Source: Candidatus Thorarchaeota archaeon (GTDB lineage: Archaea > Asgardarchaeota > Thorarchaeia > Thorarchaeales > Thorarchaeaceae). Taken from it: DNA of 9,132 bases. Positions within the stretch are counted from its first letter, which is position 1. Every line of letters starts with the position of its first letter. The DNA lies in assembly GCA_016840245.1 (NCBI GenBank), contig JAEOST010000734.1, forward strand, positions 1 to 9,132, read 5' to 3'. The position numbers and the translations under genes were made by a program. Positions 7,109 to 9,132 of the stretch are shown here, one piece after another. The notes beneath the pieces were generated by a model. The model saw only the letters and a list, made by a program, of their open reading frames with translations. It did no database searches and had not been told where the DNA came from.

Positions 7109-8902
7109 TCATTGGAACCTTCTTCGTCGAATCACTGCCCCAATTATGGTGATACTGACAAAACCAACTCCCGCGATTATCAGCAATAATGTTCCATCTG
7201 AAGGACTAGAGGTTGGAGTTACGCTGGTCGTTGTTGTGGAGGTGGTTGTGGTTTCTGTTGTTGTGGAAGTGGTTGTGGTTTCTGTTGTAGTGGATCCAGA
7301 AGAGGTTGTAGCAGTTCCTGTCGTACTCGTAGGTGTCGTAAATGTCGGATGGGATAAAGTTGTGACGTGCACGTTAATCTCAGTCTGATTCATTGTAGCC
7401 TGAAAGCCATTATCTGACAGCTCAATCATCGACCTCTCAAGATAGTTGTGAAACGATTCATCCATCGGTTGACTTCTCCAAGGTTCACTAAGGGGTGCAT
7501 AATCGGGGTCTAACGAGGAGTAGTTCTCGAATCCCAAGTACTGTGCTGTAGGAATGAGAATGTTCTTGGACGCCCAATAGTCAAGAGCCACAGGATCCTG
7601 ACTTACGCCCACAATGTCAGTGAATGTTGCAGTGTCGTAGTAACTCCATGGACCACTCCAGTATGTACTCTCCAATGGGTTTGCATTTACCCAAGTCATA
7701 TCGAGTATGTTCAGTACGGGGAATCGGGTCTCAGCCATTAGAGTCCCCATTCCTCCCTGTCCTATAGCAAAGTGCTCATGTGGAATGGTTAGATGGACAT
7801 CTGAAACTACATGCCCTTGAGGAAGGCCCATGTAGTGTTTGATGCACCCGGTCACACCATATCGAAAATGGGTCTTCATGACTGGCATATTGATGACCTT
7901 GAGCCTATCAGAATCAAAGCTTGAACCATTTTGCCACACACCATTCTTGAAACTGATGTATGTTCCATAGACTGTCTGGAACTTGGGATATGATGTGTAT
8001 ATCTCGGTGTCATCATTCCATACATTGCTACGAACATATCCATCAGTAAAGTCATCATCACTATAGTCATCAACAGTGGAGGAACGAAGTGTGTCCCAAA
8101 CCATGGTTGAGACATCATATGACTCGAACATGTCAGCGACTTCTTGGTTGGACTGGTTTTGATGGAAGGAGTTTGCATCCTCGTAGCTCATGCTACCAAG
8201 TCCTTGACCATTATCAGCGATGACAATCTCTTCAGTGAATCCATCTGGATGATTGACTATAGCAGTGATCACACTCTTGACCAGGTCTGTATTTGTGCCG
8301 CCTCTATATGCCCACTGTCCGTTCACTTTCAGTATGATGACATCATTGCTTCCTATCAAACCGGTCGGAGTGGTAGCATTCTGATAGAATATTATTCCCT
8401 CTGACTCCATCATAGAAAATAGCGTGGACACAGCTACGTCCATATTTCCATTGATGCCTGATGCATTCTGAACAAGAAATACATCAGAGGCACCATCATC
8501 GACCAAGGCTGTGTGTGGTTCAAGGTTGAGTGGAATACCAAAGTCCGGTTGAGATAAGGACAGACTGTAACCTAACTCGGGACCTGCCATCTCACTGGTC
8601 ACAAACACTGAACCTATACACAGTATTCCCAATACCAATACCGGTTTTGATCTACCTATCACTGCCTGTATTCCTGCTAGACTTGGTATCGATGCAAGTA
8701 GAGCTGTATAGAAAATCAGGATATTTGATACTGATGCTTGTTGGCACGGGTACGAGATACGGGAGGGCTTTCTGATACATCTGAATGCTATCCAGAACGC
8801 GCTGCTGATTGCAACAGCTCCCAATACCCAGAGGCTTCGCCTCCTATTCTTAGACTCATCTATTGGATTATGGTTTTTCGGGTACCCATCAGCCATAAGC
8901 AT
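7109..8902 (-). CDS. Membrane-anchored, predicted extracellular DUF362 protein
   Basis: With ATG 8902 this gives 597 residues. Numbered from there, hydrophobic segments lie at about 24-41, 59-81 and 87-103. A DUF362 domain follows (about 136-511), with DVIILKVNGQ and TDLVKSVITAIV near its beginning, the family core MPVMKTH...TGCIKHYMGLP (339-361) and DIVGVSQDPVALDYWA (430-445). Then come a Thr-rich stalk (about 514-568), a transmembrane helix (571-591) and RRRRFQ. DUF362 (PF04015) is of unknown function and often cytosolic, sometimes fused to ferredoxin modules. No CxxCxxC cluster motif is present here. The C-terminal helix with its basic tail and several N-x-S/T sequons argue that the domain faces outward. 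The frame continues upstream to a TTG at 8989, but that region looks non-coding and has no SD; ATG 8896 is also possible. The sequence does not show whether the first hydrophobic segments span the membrane or act as a signal. Confidence 0.85.
   Translation of the reverse strand: MLMADGYPKNHNPIDESKNRRRSLWVLGAVAISSAFWIAFRCIRKPSRISYPCQQASVSNILIFYTALLASIPSLAGIQAVIGRSKPVLVLGILCIGSVFVTSEMAGPELGYSLSLSQPDFGIPLNLEPHTALVDDGASDVFLVQNASGINGNMDVAVSTLFSMMESEGIIFYQNATTPTGLIGSNDVIILKVNGQWAYRGGTNTDLVKSVITAIVNHPDGFTEEIVIADNGQGLGSMSYEDANSFHQNQSNQEVADMFESYDVSTMVWDTLRSSTVDDYSDDDFTDGYVRSNVWNDDTEIYTSYPKFQTVYGTYISFKNGVWQNGSSFDSDRLKVINMPVMKTHFRYGVTGCIKHYMGLPQGHVVSDVHLTIPHEHFAIGQGGMGTLMAETRFPVLNILDMTWVNANPLESTYWSGPWSYYDTATFTDIVGVSQDPVALDYWASKNILIPTAQYLGFENYSSLDPDYAPLSEPWRSQPMDESFHNYLERSMIELSDNGFQATMNQTEINVHVTTLSHPTFTTPTSTTGTATTSSGSTTTETTTTSTTTETTTTSTTTTSVTPTSSPSDGTLLLIIAGVGFVSITIIGAVIRRRRFQ
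7231..7294 (-). repeat. 27-base tandem repeat in the Thr-rich stalk of the DUF362 gene
   Basis: The 27-base unit at 7231-7257 is repeated at 7258-7284 with a single G/A difference, and a partial third copy runs to about 7294. On the coding strand each unit gives nine residues of the type TETTTTSTT, so copy-number change would lengthen or shorten the stalk without a frameshift. The near identity of the copies suggests recent duplication, unlike the mixed codons of the stalk in the beta-helix gene. Confidence 0.8.
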
Positions 8903-9027
8903 CCATCCATCATCTGAAATGCCAGTTAACGATGGCCTGACATGTAATAAGGTGGTGTTCGTAGCAACTCGATGCTCATTTGTGTACAATTCAGAAGGGA
9001 GAGATGTTTCACATAGTGTTCCATAAA

Positions 9028-9034
9028 CCTATAT
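9028..9034 (+). promoter_or_regulatory. Possible archaeal TATA box for the right-edge gene
   Basis: CCTATAT sits in an AT-richer stretch about 50 bases before the ATG at 9083. With the usual distance of about 25 bases to the start of transcription it would give a short leader containing the GGAGG at 9070-9074. The match is short and could be chance. The divergent gap from 8903 to 9082 otherwise shows no hairpin or repeat. Confidence 0.25.
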
Positions 9035-9082
9035 CCTAGAGATAATCTTGGATTCCATTCGCATTGTCTGGAGGATGGCCAA

Positions 9083-9132
9083 ATGGATGGTGAAGGTGAA
9101 ACTACAGAGGGAATATGCCGGCCATCTCAAGA
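9083..9132 (+). CDS. Possible 5' end of a plus-strand gene, cut by the window edge
   Basis: GGAGG at 9070-9074 stands 8 bases before an ATG at 9083, a good archaeal SD arrangement. The frame is open to the window end and reads MDGEGETTEGICRPSQ, an acidic beginning with one cysteine; no family can be assigned from 16 residues. Another frame has ATGs at 9075 and 9087 (MAKWMVKVKLQREYAGHLK) and is also open, but its SD spacing is 0 or 12 bases, which is worse. The gene would be divergent from the DUF362 gene. Confidence 0.4.
   Translation, partial: MDGEGETTEGICRPSQ

Noticed and set aside
7146..7388. Plus-strand Val-rich frame opposite the stalk of the DUF362 gene
   Set aside because: Same artefact of the Thr-rich tract; no independent start signal or domain.
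8990..9132. Minus-strand open frame entering from the right edge and ending near 9030
   Set aside because: About 33 codons without a recognisable pattern; the plus-strand SD and ATG at 9083 give a better explanation of the region.

Overview
The window most likely comes from an archaeon, and probably an Asgard (Thorarchaeia-like) lineage. Support for archaea includes ribosome-binding sites matching the archaeal anti-SD (AGGAG before 3599, GGTGA before 970) and genes with no visible SD at all. It also includes a stand-alone ATP-cone gene and two large surface proteins that end in a threonine-rich stalk, one transmembrane helix and a short basic tail. The Asgard placement is inferred from protein architecture only; no rRNA or marker gene is present. 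Genes lie on both strands with short gaps, and no tRNA, rRNA, CRISPR array, transposase or stretch of more than 300 bases without a gene was seen.

Left part (1-2121). The window opens with the first 28 codons of a minus-strand secreted protein (signal peptide only). Next is a minus-strand HAD-family hydrolase (130-888) whose active-site motifs I and IV both deviate from the usual pattern. A plus-strand protein made almost entirely of TPR repeats is transcribed divergently from it; its start is uncertain, with TTG at 970 favoured.

Middle part (2122-3598). A stand-alone ATP-cone (dATP/ATP-sensing) protein precedes a radical SAM enzyme of unknown substrate. The 103-base gap between them holds two adjacent perfect inverted repeats, a 22-base palindrome and an 8-base stem with a 5-base loop. 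This is the most striking non-coding structure in the window.

Right part (3599-9132). An 856-residue secreted NosD-like parallel beta-helix protein with a Thr-rich stalk and C-terminal membrane anchor ends at a GC-rich hairpin followed by a T-run. Convergent to it are two minus-strand genes: a metallo-beta-lactamase-fold hydrolase, and upstream of that an unusual DUF362 protein. The DUF362 protein has N-terminal membrane segments, a predicted external DUF362 domain and the same type of Thr-rich stalk plus C-terminal anchor. The last bases probably contain the 5' end of a plus-strand gene with a good SD.

The genes do not form one obvious pathway. Two themes stand out: a possible nucleotide-sensing/radical-chemistry pair (ATP-cone and radical SAM) with structured DNA between them, and a cell-surface group (beta-helix, exported DUF362) around a cytosolic MBL hydrolase.
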